From Meandrina meandrites (taxonomy: Eukaryota > Cnidaria > Anthozoa > Scleractinia > Meandrinidae), in the NCBI GenBank assembly GCA_963693305.1, contig OY855913.1:5699201-5763200 (forward strand): DNA of 64,000 nt. Direction: 5' to 3'. Of this stretch, positions 10,041-22,557 are shown one piece after another (position 1 is the first letter of the stretch; each line of letters starts with the position of its first letter). The position numbers and the translations under genes were made by a program. The notes below the pieces were generated by a model. That model ran no database searches. It was not told where the DNA came from and saw only the letters and a program-made list of their open reading frames with translations.

Positions 10041-13000
10041 GTAAGTAATATTATAGTTAATTTTACGACCGAGACATACCCGGCATACCGTAAAGCTCCG
10101 AAAGCGAAACCTTCTGTACTTTCTGATTTAGCGGCGTTTTCCTATCGTTACTTTCGCGTATCTAAAATGTGTACCAAATGTAGGCCGGCAAATCGTAATC
10201 GGGATTAGTCTTCGTTTCACATCACACCAGAACAGATTCATATATTGGCTGAGGAATAATGGTGCTCTACAACAAACATCGCATCAGTTTAGTATGCAGG
10301 TTGCTGTGTCTGTTAATATTTCCATTGTTTCTTAATAAGAAGTTCAAGTTGCGTCTGACATTGCAACTCAGTTTTGACGCGACACTTGTTACATTCGTAA
10401 TTGGTACTAACCTTGAAATGTTATCGCTACTGTCGGAGGGCCTTTACTTTCGAGGAGTCGAAACATCACGGTAAATTATATTTTCCAAATAACCCTAAGT
10501 TATTGATTTCTAGCTGCAGTCATGTTGTTTATAGTTTTAATGAAAAGATTAGAGCAAAGCTGACATCCCTCCTTCGCAACAAATTGCGTTCACTACCTTT
10601 ATGTATCCCTCCCCCCCCCCCCCCCCCCGGGTCTTGCAGCCCCATTTCCCGACAGGGCCATTTAATGGCGCGTGAATAAAGCAGGAAATGAGTCAAGAAC
10701 TATGCAATGGGTTATAACCTAATTTTTGTGCTAAAGTACGCCCTACTCCTTTCTATTACGCTCCTTCCCTAAAAAAAAGACCTTGAAAAGAAATCAGTAA
10801 ATTTACAACTCTATGAAAGTTATCATTATTTACAATTCTATTATCCCTGTACAAAAGTTGGCATTCAGCTAATTCACATATAATTAAGCGTTTGTTTAAT
10901 GCAAACTTTTTAACTGTGTTTAATTTATAAATCGGAAGCCGTTACTTTGTTTCTGTTTCAGTTTCCAAAGGAATGCATGACCGATCGACCATGTCAACAA
11001 GCGGCCCAGCTGGTTGAGTTCTTTTAAAATCGACTGGACTGGACTGGACTGGCACAATAAATGAAACCTCCAAGAGTAATCTTGAGCACAAGAATTGACG
11101 ATCAAGTGTTCTCAAAACCCAGTTTTATCTTATTGTTGTTTTAAAAGCAGTTAACAACATAGTTCTGTTATACTTTGTAGCTGAGTACACAGTCTCAGGG
11201 CTTATTACTATAGCAGAAGTTCCTAAGCAGATACTTGATTTTGCTGAGAGTTTAATTATTTTGTCCATTTGGATAAAAAAATTTAGTTTTCGCAACGAGC
11301 TTTGTATTGGCACCCATTTTGCACTGTCAAACAAAGTTGAAAGAATTTACACCGGATATCTTATCCTTGCTGATATTATTAGATCAATTCGTTTAACAGG
11401 AAAGGCTTTTATAAGTACGTAAAGTAAGTGTCTGAAGGACATATACAATAAAATGGTACATTTTTAGCTTAATTATCATTTGTGTAATATTGTCTTTACT
11501 AAGGATTAATAAGGGTTACTATACACAGTTACAGCAAGTTAGAAAAATAACTTCTTTCATTTTGTCATACATGCATTTTTCATACCGGTTTTTTTCTGTA
11601 GTTGAACAAGATATAAAATAGGCCGCAAAACCATGTTAGTTTTTTAAGGTATACATGAACTTGTTTTCAGCAGTCTAATTATAACTCATTGTAGGTTCCA
11701 ACAGGATACAAAACCACATAATTATACCTTTTGTGGTGCTGTTGTCGAAATATTTTATATACTAGGGATAGTTAACACTACAGCTGCCCCCGCTGTTATC
11801 CTTTTTTTTCTCAGCGTATCCGTTACTACAGTCAATTATTTCGCTTGATATTTTGGCTATTCTATTTTCTTAATTGATTGAAAATCAGTTTTTTGTTAGG
11901 AACAGTCTTGCGATAATTCAGAAGAAAGCACTAATTTTCTCGTGTTCTGCTCACCAAGCATCACTTGTTTCTGGCCTTGTCGTTTTCAAGATCATGGGAC
12001 GAGGACGTGCCATTTAAAACAAACTTTCAGTATGAATTGTTGAGGTCAAGTAGCTAAGTAAAACAAAGAAAAATTATGCAAAAATTCTGAAGGATTTCAT
12101 GTAATAATCACGTAAATTTAATTACACGAACGCGTCCCCAACTTCCTGATATCATTTTGCTTTTTTTGCTGTAACGAGTGATCTCAGCGAGGACAAACTT
12201 TGGTAATAGACAAACGTTTTAAAACCACCAAATTGAGACCAGCCTGACCAGCTGTCTTCAGATTTTTTGTTTCAATATAATGACCAACTTGACAGTTGAG
12301 CTCGAAACGGATGCCAAAAGATTTCTCACCTCTGTCAATGTAAACGCCTGTCGTGAGTTTTAATTATCTCAAGAACTCTTTTGAATTCTCTTTCCTTCTT
12401 GTACAAATTTTACTTAAATGTCTGAAGACTGATCGAGTCTTTTATCTTTTATTTCTACCACTTGAGTTTTTTTTTAATGTTATGATGTTCCAGCTAAGAG
12501 CTGAAAGCACTGGCTCGACAGCTGGCTAGTTATACATGTGTGTCTCAAGTGAAAACTTTCTCACTTCTCTGCGAATTTCAATGCTCGCGGTATCTTTTAA
12601 AAACTTTCCTTCTTTAACTCTTTTTGAACTTATTGCAGCTGCTAACTTTATATCTTGGTTGTGGCCCGAGTCTTTCAAACCCCTCGTGAAAAGTTTGATT
12701 TGTGTCTGACAAATCTCGATTTCGGATTGAGTCTGTCAATCCTGCGAGCGAACGAGAGCTGCTCGCAACACGCAAACAAGAGAAATTTCTAGACCAATAC
12801 GTACTATTCTTGTTTTTGATCATATCAATTGCGTAAGTTTCGGCTTCTAGACCTTGTGATCATGAAATCAAGACAGCTCGAAGGAAACTGTAGCAACCCA
12901 ACTGCAATCAACGTTTGCAGGCGTCGTTTGTTGACTTGTTGTCATTTGTGCACGTGCTCACGCTTTGGTTTGTCATCATCACCCAATCATCGTTTATCTT

Positions 13001-13336
13001 GCGTCATCATTGACCAATCACAGAACAGGAAATTTTATCACACCTACCGATACTACTTGCAGGCATTTTATCACACCTACCGATACTACTTGCGGTCCCA
13101 CTTTGGCCAAGTCGAGATTTTGTCTGGTATACTATATATATACTCTATATACGCGCGGACTACAATGATGCCTCCTCGGGTTTTGGCCTCTGGGCCAAAA
13201 CCCTGCGGGGGCAATAATTTGTGGAGATTGTGAGTAGCAGTATTTAAAATGATCAACTCGTACAAGGCTGAAATCCACTTCGGCCAATATTTATAGCTTG
13301 TAAATAAGGAAGCTTCCTTCCAAATAATAAATGTTC
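10041..13336. other. Intergenic sequence 3' of the TPR-CHAT gene
   Basis: No coding region is supported. There is a C run at about 10609-10628, AATAAA at 10675 as a possible poly(A) signal, a GGACT triplet at about 11035-11050, and a two-copy tandem repeat of about 30 bp (CACACCTACCGATACTACTT) at 13034-13094. The rest is AT-rich without recognised features. Confidence 0.5.
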
Positions 13337-13787
13337 ATGTATCTTGCTCCTTATGAATTAATCATAACTTATTCATAATGAATGAATGTGTTGCCTTGGC
13401 CGAGCTCTGTTTGCTGGGACAAAATCAAAACATTCCCCATTTTGGGATCTTTTTGGCCACAGGCGTGGCCATTTATTTTCATAACAATCAACGAAAGATA
13501 ACACTACAAAGAATAACAATGTACCAACCTAGCAAAGGTGAGGGGAAAACCTCCATACTGTTGCTACGTATAATGGATATCAGGGTGTGGAGGGAGGGGA
13601 AATTTGTCTTGACTTGTCGAAGACCTCATACAGCTAAAGGATTGAACATGCATGCTTGCCTCGATTCTATGTAAGAACCTGTGAAGCAACCTCCCGGATG
13701 AGAGGAAGTTCCCCAAACTGGAAGCTGGGAGAAGAATACCTTACAAGCTACATAAAATCATTTATTTCTTTGCAATAAATATCCTTT
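13337..13787 (+). repeat. 451-bp tandem duplication, intact first copy
   Basis: It begins ATGTATCTTGCTCC and ends GCAATAAATATCCTTT. The next copy starts immediately at 13788 with only a few differences over its first 214 bp. The right end carries AATAAA and could be the 3' end of a transcribed unit. The short open frames inside both copies are alike only because the DNA is duplicated. Confidence 0.8.
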
Positions 13788-14698
13788 ATGTATCTTGCTC
13801 CTTATGAATTAATCATAACTTATTCATAATGAATGAATGTGTTGCCTTGGCCGAGCTCTGTTTGCTGGGACAAAATCAAAACATTCCCCATTTTGGGATC
13901 TTTTTGGCCACAGGCGTGGCCGTTTATTTTCATAACAATCAACGAAAGATAACACTACAAAGACATACAATGTATCATCCCAGCAAAGGCGAGGGGAAAA
14001 CTGCCACAGCCCGCACGAGGAATGAGTGCAGGGGCACCCCCACCCGAGGCCAAAGTGAACTCCGTGAGAATAGCACTGCTTGTGGTGCAACAGAATATAA
14101 ACAAAATATATGGAGAGTACTGAATATGTTCTGAAAAGAAAAATAGAGAAAATGGCTCTCAGTCTAATGACCAGTATGCTGCATCGCCCCAGCTAGTGCA
14201 GTACACAGAGCATCAGTCAATTAAAATATTGTTGGTGTCCTGTGGCACATCTGGAGACTATCGAAAAACCGTCACTTACACCGTAAGTTACATTGGCTGG
14301 GAAATGTTACATTTATTACAAAACCACAATTGCACAGCCCAGGCCTGACCACCATCATGGCTATTAATGAATACAATCAAAGAAAAACAACAATTTAGAG
14401 TACAAACATTTAGCACAGAAAGTTCTATATTATGTTGAGCAAAGGAGATGCCTTGTATTGGAGGAATATATACCACTGCAAGATAAACTTGGATGCCTGC
14501 TGCTCGTCAGGAAAAACCCCCTTCTTGGGGGGAAACCTGATCCCTCCCGAATGCAGAGCCAGGCATGTACATGTAACAAACATGAGGGAGAATGGTTATT
14601 TAAACTACTTAAACATATTACTTGAATGTAAAGGAGAACCGAAGATAACAAAAGGAGTATCAATTAGTTAAACACATAATGAGCATAAGATCTGAATG

Positions 14699-15500
14699 AG
14701 ACTGCTGCCCTTGCGAGACAGCCTCAGTTTAATAATATTAGTTGAACAGATAAAACAGGCATAAGATCAAAGAGATGATGGAGACTGCTGCCCTTGTAAG
14801 ACAGCTCTAAAAACAGGCATAAGATCAAAGAGATGATGGAGACTGTTGCCCTTGTAAGACAGCTCTACTCATCCCAATAAGTTTATGATGCATAAATACA
14901 CTTACTTAATGGGGACGACTACAACCACTTTAAACTATACTTATGTAAATATGCACAAGACTCATACCCGTGCAATAACATATAAATGTTATAAATGCCA
15001 ATGAAAACAGTCTGCTGCCCTTGCAAGACAGCCTCAGTTTAATACTATTAGTTGAACAGATAAATTGAGCAGAGGATCAAAGAGATGAAGGAGACTGCTG
15101 CCCTTGCAAAACAGCTCCACCCATCCCAATGAGTTCATGATGCATGTATACACTTACTTAATGAGGAAGACTACAACCACTTTATACTACACTTATGTAA
15201 ATATGCACAAGACTGATACCCGTGCAATAACATATAAATGTTATAAATGTCAAAAACATCTGCTGCCCTTGCGAGACAGCCTCAGTTCAATACTGTTAGT
15301 TGAACAGATAAAACAGGCATAAGATCAAAGAGATGACGAAGACTGCTGCCCTTGCTAGACAGCTCCGTTCATCCCAATAAGTTCATGATGCATAACTACA
15401 CTTACTTAATAAGGAAGACTTCAACCACTTTATACTACACTTATGGAAAGATGCACAAGACTGATACCCTGGCAATATGATACAAATGTTATAAATTGCA
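14699..15500. repeat. About 250-bp tandem array
   Basis: GATCAAAGAGATGA recurs at 14823, 15075 and 15322, spacings of 252 and 247 bp, with an extra partial unit at 14765. Each unit contains CTGCTGCCCTTG followed by CAGCTC or CAGCCTC, which form small GCTG/CAGC stems, and TCATCCCAAT plus CACTTACTTAAT. No coding content is supported. Confidence 0.8.
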
Positions 15501-15780
15501 AATCAGTTAGCCTGCGAACTCAGACATATTACCGGCTGTGACTAGTCTGTATCAACATGAAAAGGTTTCCATGCCAATGCAGAAATCATGGGCACACATG
15601 TGACATCAAAAAATTCCATTAGGGAAGAAAGACCAGTTATTTAAAGCTCCAGCATCATAGAAAAATCTTTAACTTCCCCGTGTTGTATACCCAGGGGCTG
15701 CTGGTAAGCATACCCTAAATGCACATTATGAACAAGTGTAGACCTTAAAAATTGAGGGAGAGCCCAATTACGTATTTCCC

Positions 15781-15811
15781 AGGATAGGATAGGATAGGAT
15801 AGGATAGGATA
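15781..15811. repeat. AGGAT microsatellite
   Basis: Six perfect copies of the pentamer AGGAT plus one base. Confidence 0.95.
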
Positions 15812-16279
15812 ACCAAAAGCATTGCTCTAATAAAACTTGGCATCTGCATAAGTGTTAAGTTCCATGTTCCATGTCATTGCTTTTGACACAAGCTGTTCCT
15901 ACTGACCAGGACATGACATTTGGTTGTTCTGCCGAGACTGGTAGTACTGCGGTGGCTGGTCCTGCTGTAGCAGCAAACAGCAACAGAACTTTCTCCTTAC
16001 CATTAACTTTGTTGACAAGAAAAATAGAACTCCAAGCTGGCACAAAGAAAAAAACAACAATTCCCATCAACTTTAGAAAGAAGAATGAATTGCAATTAAA
16101 TAGGCTTGGCACAAAATTTGACAAGCAGATATGCAAGTATGGAGGGAAGTCCCACGAAATAAATATAAACACAGTCTCAAATGAACTTTTGCAACATTAA
16201 GACCAGCATACAATAACTGAAGGTAAATCATAATGGTTTAAATTTTGTTTGTTTACCACCATTATTATTATTTTGTTTT

Positions 16280-17012
16280 ATATTATTCCAAGAGGCGCAA
16301 AAACCCTGTGAAATAAAACCGAGGAACTAAGCCTAATAATAATGCTGACATAAAAATATGACCAGCAAAAGGAGACGCTTAGCCCCATTACAATAAAATT
16401 GATGAAAAAGGGGGCCTAAATGTAGGCTGGCATAAACATAATTATGGCCAGCAAAGAAGGAGGCAACACCTCATTAAGATAAACAAAAGGCCCCTGGGAA
16501 CCAACTCATTGTGAAATAATCTAGATTAAATGCTTAAATTAAATGTAAACAGTGGGAATTTGAGATAGTCTGCTGAACCTAATGGGAAGCTTAAAAGGGG
16601 GACAAAGGTTTAAATTAATAATAATAATAAGAAGAAATCAATGCCCAACACACATATAATGGAGGAACAAAGCCTCAATCTTAAGCCAGCATAAACATAT
16701 TACGACCAGCAATGACTTGAAATTATGCTCGCATAATAATGTGGTCAACAAAAAAGGCGGGGGCACAAAGCCCAAAATTAAAGCTGGCATGAACATATGG
16801 TGCATAAATAAGGAAACAAAGCCCCATTTAAAATAAAATTGATAAACAAACAAAAACTAAGCTGTCATTAACATAATTATGACCAGCACTGGAGAATTCA
16901 AAAATCCAGCAACCATAGAGCTGGAGGAATAACAAATTCCAGTAATAACAGAGGACAAAGCCTCCAACTAATATTAGTTGGCCAATACTGGCCGCGCTGA
17001 CAAAATGTCGGA

Positions 17013-17074
<62 letters not shown>

Positions 17075-17335
17075 AATATATTAAAAATCATAAGCTGGAG
17101 GGATCAAAACTCCAGTAATAATAGAGGACGAAGCCTCCAATTAACATTATTTGGCCAATACAGGCCGGGCTGACAAAATGTCGCCGGAATAAAAATAATA
17201 ATAATAATAATATATTAAAAATCATAAGCTGGAGGGATCAAAACTCCAGTAACAATAGAGGACAAAGCCTCTGACTAATGTTATTTGGCCAATACAGGCC
17301 TGGCTGACAAATGTCGCCAGAATAATAATAATATT
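16280..17335. repeat. Degenerate tandem array of mini-hairpins
   Basis: The segment is a chain of short inverted repeats: CTGGAGGGATCAAAACTCCAG, GAGGACAAAGCCTC, GGCCAATACAGGCC, GACAAAATGTC, and GCTGG...CCAGC in the earlier units. The best-preserved units start near 16918, 17093 and 17226, spacings of about 175 and 133 bp, the longer one because of a TGA microsatellite. Between 16280 and 16900 the same kind of stems recur at lower similarity. No open frame is convincing. Confidence 0.65.
17013..17074. repeat. TGA trinucleotide microsatellite
   Basis: About 20 uninterrupted ATG/TGA triplets inside the hairpin array. The matching polyserine frame on the minus strand is an artefact of the repeat. 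Confidence 0.95.
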
Positions 17336-18172
17336 TTTATTTTATTTTATTTTATTTATTTTTGTTTTAGATAAATAAATATAATATGAAATAAATTATA
17401 CACTAAATTTAAAATAATAATAATAATTTATGACAGAACATTACATAGAAAGAAATATGTGCTACAATATAATACATGCATTACACTGGGAGCTGATTTA
17501 TAACATGATACATATAAAATAATATTTACAACAATGGGGGACAGTTCCTAAAGGTGTTTATGACCAAATTGGGGGGGGGGGGGGGGGGTGGAGAGAGCAA
17601 GGTGGCATATCAAAATGCACATAACCAAACCTATTACAGCACTGTGGGATTGGGAATTTGATGTACTCATGACTTTAGGAAAAAACATAGATAAATTTAT
17701 AATGCAAGATCAGTCGAAGTTGAATAAGCATTGTGCGATTGTAAACTGCAAATGTTAGCTTGTCAAATTGTTAGACATTGGATTCGAAATATTTTGAAAT
17801 GAAGATTGAATACTATCACCTTGACCTAGCTCGAACAGGGGCTTTGGAGGTTCACAACAGGAAGGAATTAAGTTATAGAAATAGACAAAAGAAATGAATC
17901 CAAGTTTAAACCAGATGAACTAAATTAAAAAACTAGTTCAAAATAATTTACATGTAATCAGGCAGTAAAAGTAAAATGGCAGGCAACACCAATATTAGAT
18001 AGGGGTAATAAATCCAATGGACCTCTATTACACGTAAGATAGGAACAGCAGAAAATTCAACAAATTGTTAAAATGTGTGGCAAACCAAAAGATTAAGATG
18101 TCGCCGGGAGTATGCTACAGTGCATAAATGCTGGAGATATACTTATAACAAAGTGGTCCTTTACAACCTAAT
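17336..18172. other. AT-rich stretch without a gene
   Basis: TTTTA and AAT simple repeats lie at 17333-17430 and a G run at about 17571-17588. No other feature is recognised. Confidence 0.5.
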
Positions 18173-18492
18173 CCCGGGGGGGAGACTCCCACATGGAAGG
18201 GACGGGGATGCTCATCCGAAATTTTGAATTTAACCCCTAAAAGAGACCAATCTGGGTGTGGCCGAACGTTATACAGACCCCTAAAAGAGTAAATATAACG
18301 AATCAAAATTCTTTCTTTTTTGTTATTCCTTCGCGTGCAACCCTAAACGAGACCTTGACGGCTAAAAATAATGACATTTTGCCCAGAACACCCTAAGCGA
18401 GACCAAAATCCACAATTTACACCCCTAAGCGAGACAACGAGCATCCCCGTCCATTTCATATGGGAGACCCCCCCCCCCCCCCCCCCCCCCCC
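18173..18492 (-). mobile_element. hAT-type MITE, CCCGGGGG family, copy 1
   Basis: This is a TIR element with ends CCCGGGGGGGAGACTCCC and GGGAGACCCCC plus a C run, continuing inward with GACGGGGATGCTC on both arms. The interior holds five short repeats of the pattern CCCTAARMGAGAC. CCTAATCC flanks both sides. A second copy in the opposite orientation at 55152-55461 has a clean 8-bp target duplication. There is no transposase. Confidence 0.75.
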
Positions 18493-19212
18493 TAATCCAA
18501 CATGCTGAAGCAATCAGCTTGCAAGTGTAAGTGAATGCAAGGTTTTAAAACAAGGCCTGTGCTAATGCTCGTCAAAAATTAACTGTAAGTTGTTTGGAAT
18601 GTATCATGTCATTGCTTGACTCTTGTGTACCACCTCGAGGTCAAAACATGTACAAACCACAATAAAATAGACTGGTAAAACTTATGGTCAACTGATAATT
18701 AAGGACACAATAATGCCCTTAAAGAATTAAATCAGACTAAATTCAGCAACATGTTGTCAAATCACATAACGAAAATGCCGTCCAGAACTTGAAAAAATGA
18801 TCCGAAACTACGCGGCGATAATCGACTGACAAGAACACCCACTGGCAAGCCAGGTAAAGTAAGCTTATATGTAAATATCAAATATGGAGCTAGCGGGAGC
18901 AATTTAACGAGAAACTAAAGAAATAAACAGGCCACAATTTGGTAATTAGCACTTATCAGTAAGGAAGTAGAGACGATTCTAAGGAGCTACATGTACTGTA
19001 GCTGAGCGAACCAAACGAGTTTGATCGTGCCAATGAAGAACAGCTGTAGCACCATGTAAATTGTTGCTTAAACTCACCTAGCCATCGAACAGAAATCGTG
19101 CACTTATCTTATTAATGAAGAGTAGCCTCTGAACATCTCGCTCATGGAAGGTCGCAGACGGAAAACCGTAGAGGATAAGAGCAAAACAGGGTAGTAAATA
19201 ACTCGCCACAAA
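18493..19212. other. No recognised feature
   Basis: AT-rich DNA between the MITE and the resumed half of the 451-bp unit. No gene or clear repeat was seen. Confidence 0.4.
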
Positions 19213-19588
19213 GAAATTTGTCTTGACTTGTCGAAGACCTCATACAGCTAAAGGATTGAACATGCATGCTTGCCTCGATTGTATGTAAGAACCTGTGAAG
19301 CAACCTCCCGGATGAGAGGAAGTTCCCCAAACCGGAAGCTTGGAGAAGAATACGTCACAAGCTACATAAAATCATTTATTTCTTTGCAATAAATATCCTT
19401 TTAGCAACATTGGATTCTGCTTTTGTTCAGTTAATTCAGTTGTATTTATTCCAAAAATCTTTGGTCAAAACTAAAGACTAATGATAATTCGTTTCAAAAA
19501 GAGTTAACGAATAGGGTTAATTGGAGTAAGATTCAACGTTACTGTGAAGCAATAAAGAAAATAAATAAACGGCACGCGATGCATGCAG

Positions 19589-22557
19589 AAGCGATGACGT
19601 TTCACAAGGGGTCTTTAATAATTTTCAGGACATTTGTCAAAAAATTAGGGTAAATAAAAGTAACTGACAACTTCTGTGCTGAATGATTGTTCAACAAAAA
19701 TTGCGTTATCTTGGCGTGACATACGATATACGATATACGATGCAAGGTCAAACGCTGTTTAAAATTGCTTACACCTTTTGTTTTAAGAATGGAGAGATTT
19801 CTGTTTACTGAATCTTATAGAACGCATCAAATATAACTTGTTTCTTTCGTTTATGCTTTAAATTAGTCCTTTCTAACGGCCCAGGAGTATTTTGCTTTGA
19901 GCTCTATGCGACGATTTCTTGTTGAGTTGACTTGATTTCTTTTCCCAGTATTCGGTTCTACATTACAACTTCACGCCGGTTTAAATGTGTACCTCAAATT
20001 TTGAGGTTATTAAGCATTCATATATTCAAGCTATTGTTTAAACTCATTGCTTATTCATTCCGATGCATTTGCCGACTAGCCGGCATCCTTCCGAAGATCG
20101 TGAAGAGCGCAACCGCTTTGATGTAGGTGAGATGTATTTCTTTTAACAGACTGAATAAAATCTCCTGGGAATCTGCTTGACTGATTTTATTTTCTATGCC
20201 TTTCAATGCGTGGATAATTAGTCTATAATTGATCGACTTTAAAACCGCAAACTTTTTAACAGCGAGTGGACGCGCGCAAAGCTAGCTCGCGTATAACCGG
20301 ATGTAAATATTTTCGATGCAACCAAAGCGAGCAATCATTTCAAAAGAAATACCACATAGAAATAAATCAGAGCTCTTTAATAACTGTACACTTTCCTCTT
20401 AGTTTTCTGAGACATTTTATTCAAGGAAGGAATGAAAAGCGATTTTATCGTGCCAGGTTTTTGATAAGAGTCATGACACATGCAAGCATAAACAAAGGCA
20501 GGAAAGTGTTGAAACCCGACTTCGAAGTTGATAGCTGGTCTTTCTTTGGCTCTTTTCTTTTGTTTCGTGTTTCTCGGGCTTCAAATTTTACTCTTCTTTG
20601 CGTAAAATCTTTCTACATCGATCGATCGGCAGCGCCGAACGTGATTTTTGCGTGACTATAGTGACATTTAGGCAAGTGACAATGAACAAGACACGGCACG
20701 CCATTGGTCGGTTCCGGACAATTGAAACCATTCCACCGCGCCGCCGAAGCAAAATTTCAGCTGTGAGTTTGTTTGTATACAACAGATATTGCTAATAACA
20801 AATCGATCGTACATGTTACAGCTGCGTTTAACTAGTTATGCCGCAAAATCAGCAAGATTATGGATGAATCTTCTGGTGCAGAAACTACCGGAGAAACATG
20901 GCCTAAATGCTTGCACTATTTATGGAATCACAACATGGCCGTATTTGCATAAGAAAGATGAAGTTTATTTAAGTGCACTCATTCGAATCGAACAATAAAA
21001 GAAATGCGTTTCTTTTCAATTAGTAAATGACTGTCTAAAACAAAAACTTGGCGTGGCACACGATTAAGCAAAAGTAATATTTATAGTAAGCTTGATGATT
21101 CTTGACGGAAAATAAACAAAAAACCGGCGCGTATACTCGTGTGTTAGCGTGGCGACTGTCGGAATTTCAACAATACGCGCACGCAAGGCTTAATTCGTGG
21201 CCAGAGATAGAGCTCCCCACGTTCACAAACACATAATGCAAGGTTTTAATTGCTTTGTTGTTCGGAAATAAAACTGATAAAATAATTTTTCTTTTATTCT
21301 GGGGGAACAGACTACTTCAAAGACGTTCAAGACAACACTTCAAAGGTTAGCGGGCCCGCGCGCCCGAGTTGTAAACAAACCACTCACTCGGGTTGTGCAG
21401 AGAAATGAATTCTCATTTATATCTCTTTTATATGCTTTTAGAACTCCTTTGATTAAATACTTGTAGCCAAGAGGAAAAGTTTAAAGTCATTAAAACGATC
21501 TAGGCATTCGATTCAACGCGCGCTGCGTTGAACAAAACGTGAGTCAGAAGATCATGGCTACGCATAATAATTAACTTCGCGAATCGGGCCCGCCGTTCGG
21601 CAATAAACAAAACTAATCTCCCCTATGGCGATCAAAGTAACTCGTTCAAGATCTCTTTTTAAAGCTATCAAAACGCTCTTTATTGGTAAAGACATATGAA
21701 AGCTCAAAATACACCGCCAAAAAAAACGAATCCACGAAATGTCTGCAGATTACATCTGGAGTTCATTTACAAGTTTAAGAACAAAAGGATACGTTCGCAA
21801 CTCCGTTCACTCAAGGTAGCTTAATTGCGCTATTGTTCCAGTCTTTTGAAGTCGCTTCCGCCTGTTTCCTGGTCTTCTTCCAAAATATCTCACCTTTTTC
21901 GAAACGAATAAAACCGAAAGTGTCCGACACGTTTTCAGCAACTGCCGAAGGTAATGCCCAAAGGAATAAACTGAGCCTTCAAGCAAAAAAATCCAGCAGT
22001 ATCACCCATTTCAGAAAGACACACTTAAACCGGCGTGAAGTTGTAATGACAGATCGGTTGATCACAACAGGCAACAGACAACAGACAACAACAGATCCTG
22101 TCCACTCGCACGGCGAGATTAATCGATCACGTCATCGTCATCGCTTAAAAAAAGGTTTAAAATGGCTCACCTTTTCAACAGATGTTTCAAAACTGCTAAT
22201 AATCGGTTACTTCGTCTGCAGTCACGACAGACATCACTTCTTAACTTTATGCCAAATTTACTCGATAACTGATAAAGTGCAACACTCACTGCAGACTCGA
22301 AATCTCAATTTAACAGCTACAAATGAAATAAGGTTTGCCGATCGGTGATGATACAAGCTGCAAAAAAATATCTTCCTTTGCCAAAAAACAAGATGGCGGA
22401 TCTCAAAAAGAATACAAACAATGCAGCTAGTTCCCATTGCTCTTTGGTTCAATTCAGGGAGTAATTCTCACACCGTAACACCAAAAATTCCATAAATTCC
22501 ATCGCTTTTCCGCTTTACAGCATTAACCGATGACGTCATAAAATGACGTCATCGCTT
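19589..22557 (-). mobile_element. AAGCGATGACGT-family TIR element, split by another element
   Basis: The left part (19589-19960) matches the 3' half and the right part (22049-22557) the 5' half of the element at 2626-3223 in reverse orientation. The outer ends are AAGCGATGACGT and its complement. The interval 19961-22048 is a second TIR element inserted into it. Confidence 0.7.
19961..22048. mobile_element. 2.1-kb TIR element nested in the element above
   Basis: The ends are 30-bp inverted repeats starting CATTACAACTTCACGCCGGT, matching at 29 of 30 positions. No transposase reading frame is recognised, so it is non-autonomous or decayed. Comparison with the uninterrupted copy at 2626 shows where it entered (CGGTTCTA/CAGATCGG). 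The target duplication is at most a few bases and unresolved. Confidence 0.75.

Larger units (their letters stand above)
13788..19400 (+). repeat. Second copy of the 451-bp unit, split by a 5.2-kb block
   Basis: Positions 13788-14001 repeat the first half of the unit. Positions 19213-19400 repeat its second half (AATTTGTCTTGACTTGTCGA through AATAAATATCC). The intervening 14002-19212 is foreign to the unit, and about 50 bp of the unit at the junction is missing. The block holds tandem arrays, a hAT-type element and microsatellites. No TIR or LTR was found at its edges. Confidence 0.7.

Noticed and set aside
13378..14134. Two similar plus-strand frames of about 100 codons
   Set aside because: They are alike only because of the 451-bp tandem duplication; the second runs into unrelated sequence and neither resembles a known family.
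15855..16200. Overlapping frames of about 105 codons on both strands
   Set aside because: No recognised domain, and it lies among tandem arrays; not enough support to call a gene.
16828..17091. Polyserine-containing minus-strand frame
   Set aside because: It is a translation of the TGA microsatellite inside a non-coding tandem array.
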